DNA of 64,000 nt from assembly GCF_030848805.1 (NCBI RefSeq), contig NC_092358.1, forward strand, positions 11,262,433 through 11,326,432, written 5' to 3'. This document shows, in pieces, positions 62,197-64,000 of the stretch (position 1 is its first letter; every line of letters starts with the position of its first letter). This stretch comes from Temnothorax longispinosus. Lineage: Eukaryota; Arthropoda; Insecta; Hymenoptera; Formicidae. Under the pieces are notes generated by a model. That model did no database searches, was not told where the DNA came from, and saw only the letters and a list, made by a program, of their open reading frames with translations. The position numbers and the translations under genes are program-made.

Positions 62197-64000
62197 ATAA
62201 AGCTTTCATTCTCGTTTACTTTTTTTTACGGGAAATTAACGTTTCGGGAGATATTTCGCATATATCTTATCTTGCCGCGTGATGTGTAACGATTCGCTTC
62301 CACATCGAATATATGTCATTGTCAGAAATCTTTTACGTGTGCAGTGCATGTGCGTGTATCAACTTTTACTAGTTATTTAGCGACTCGGCGCAAACAGTTG
62401 CACCGACCGCGACGTACGTGCATCCGGGGCGTTGTAAATCAATTTCAGCAAATCCGATGTAACGCGGATGTACCGATATTACTTTAAAGGATTACGGATG
62501 CGGCGCGCGTGTTTACCGAAATGAAATAGCCGACTGATAAATGCGACCGGCGATGGCTACACGGAAGTCCGTCGTTACTCCCGCGCGCTAAGCCGATTTT
62601 TATTTTATCGCTGCACGCCGTGAAGCGAATGTTATCCAGCCGTAAGAAAATTGAAGATATTCGTTCCCCTCGCGTATAAACTTCGCGTCTATACTGCGTC
62701 TGAACGCTGAATGAAACCGATCACGAATTCGATGGAACGCACGATGAAAAGAGAAGAGTCACTTACAAGATAATCAATTCGTGTCGTCACTTATGTGTAT
62801 ATCAGAGCGATTGTCGTGTTTTTCTTGAGGCGCGGTTATATTTATAGTATTTTGTAGGAATAGTAAAGAAATTGGCGGTTTATTAAAATAGTTGTTTTTT
62901 GAGTGTGTAAGACAATGTCGTAATGGTTTTATTCTACTTATATGTAGCTACAGGAAATCGAAGGAGAATATTATATAAAAAATCGAAGCCCATGCCGAAA
63001 AACACTCAAACATTCTTGTGCAAACCTTCGATATCAAACTTACCCTACGATGCAATTCTCGAGAATTCGAATGAGTGCGCCCCGTCCGGTATCTCGCCGG
63101 TCGTGCTTTATAACAGCGTGTAAACACACATCACCCCCAGCACACTCCGGGATGCAGTTCGCTCGCTAACGGCGCATGCATACGAATGCAGCGACATCGA
63201 TTCCTTCGCACGTGCCCGTTACTGAACTTTGTGCCCAGTTTTCGTGTGTAAACGCGACCTAAAAGCCCGATGAAATTCGCGAACTGCCAATAAACAAACA
63301 CCGCACTCGCCGCGAGACGCTACTGCAGTTAGTTTCAAGCAAACGTTGGAAAGAGGTCGATTAGTACCGTCCACTCGTATTCAAAATAATACGATGCAAA
63401 TGACGGTGAAAATGTGTCTCTCTCAACACGCGCAAAAATCGAGATAACATGAATCACTTACCTCTACGAGAAAATTAGTTTTAAATTTTTTATACAGGTT
63501 TTTAGAGATATAAATAAGTTCTTTCAGAAATGCGCATCACGTAAAATGCGGCCGCATTAAAATATTTTTAAGTAAATTTTGAACGCATGAAATATAGACA
63601 CTAGGCACGTATATTTTGTCGAAGAATAATTCTAAAATTAGTCTTTTTCATGAAATAAACAGTAATTGTATTTTACTGTTATAAAGATATAAATGAGAAA
63701 GAAACCAGGATGGCGTTTTGAAAAACTACCTTCCGCCAGCTAGAAGAGTCACATGCATAGCTTTACCGATGCAACTCTCTGGGTCGTAGGTTGAATTAAA
63801 AATCCGGAGATTTTTCACCGGAAGAAATCTCTGGGTGGTTTAAAGCGTTTTCCCCGTTCGCCATCGCTCTCCGCGATTCGACCGAAAGACGAGAGAGACG
63901 AGGGGGAAGAAGTGAAATCATTTTTGGAGGAAATAGAATTTCCAGAGGAAAAGTTGGAAAGACTTGGAATACATCCCACCGCCGCGCGCGCGGTCGGGTC

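Larger units (their letters stand above)
44800..64000. other. Probable first intron or upstream flank of the tetraspanin gene
   Basis: 19 kb without a convincing coding exon. The missing tetraspanin exon 1 (N-terminal tail and most of helix 1) must lie here or to the right of the window. Several minus-strand donor-like sites (near 62,765 and 63,470) could end non-coding 5' UTR exons but have no supporting context. Contents listed separately: a Penelope-like remnant, stem structures, MITEs, a LINE fragment, GA/CT microsatellites and repeat copy B. Open frames such as 58,672-59,082 have no recognisable domain. Confidence 0.5.

Overview
The window is eukaryotic nuclear DNA, most likely from an insect. 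The visible tetraspanin exons read like an arthropod protein, the introns are long and bounded by GT-AG (once GC-AG), and the rest is AT-rich DNA with frequent CpG, long GA/CT and TA microsatellites, short inverted-repeat transposons and decayed hAT, PIF/Harbinger, Penelope-like and LINE copies. A hymenopteran, perhaps an ant, fits the style, but that is inference. No operons, bacterial genes, CRISPR arrays, rRNA or tRNA genes were seen.

The main gene is a tetraspanin on the minus strand. Eight consecutive coding positions, one of them filled by either of two alternative exons, run from 44,799 down to the stop codon at 23,950. The exons join in frame, apart from one glycine codon split across an intron. 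They encode about 242 residues from the end of transmembrane helix 1 to the C-terminus. The large extracellular loop has CCG, PFSCC and eight cysteines, which makes it a TspanC8 tetraspanin, the group that escorts the ADAM10/Kuzbanian protease and so influences Notch signalling. The first coding exon, with the N-terminal tail and most of helix 1, was not found and is either in the 19 kb to the right or outside the window.

The gene carries two paralogous exons (30,243-30,353 and 25,423-25,539). Each encodes the last part of the large loop plus the first half of helix 4, in the same phase and with the same boundaries. They look like mutually exclusive exons that would give two receptor-loop variants. 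One intron appears to use a GC donor.

At the left edge, a minus-strand exon (1,342-1,426) encodes a signal peptide and starts a secreted-protein gene that continues out of the window. Between it and the tetraspanin stop lie about 22 kb with no convincing exon, holding several inverted-repeat elements, a hAT transposase pseudogene with a MITE inserted in it, and a Harbinger transposase fragment.

From 44.8 kb to the right edge the sequence is probably the tetraspanin's first intron or its upstream flank. It holds a Penelope-like remnant, a 310-bp MITE with a 5-bp target duplication, a truncated LINE lying inside a GA microsatellite, many GA/CT tracts, and a second copy of a 0.9-kb repeat also present near 4 kb. 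No wholly new biological system was recognised. The strongest items for follow-up are the duplicated tetraspanin exon and the inverted-repeat families.
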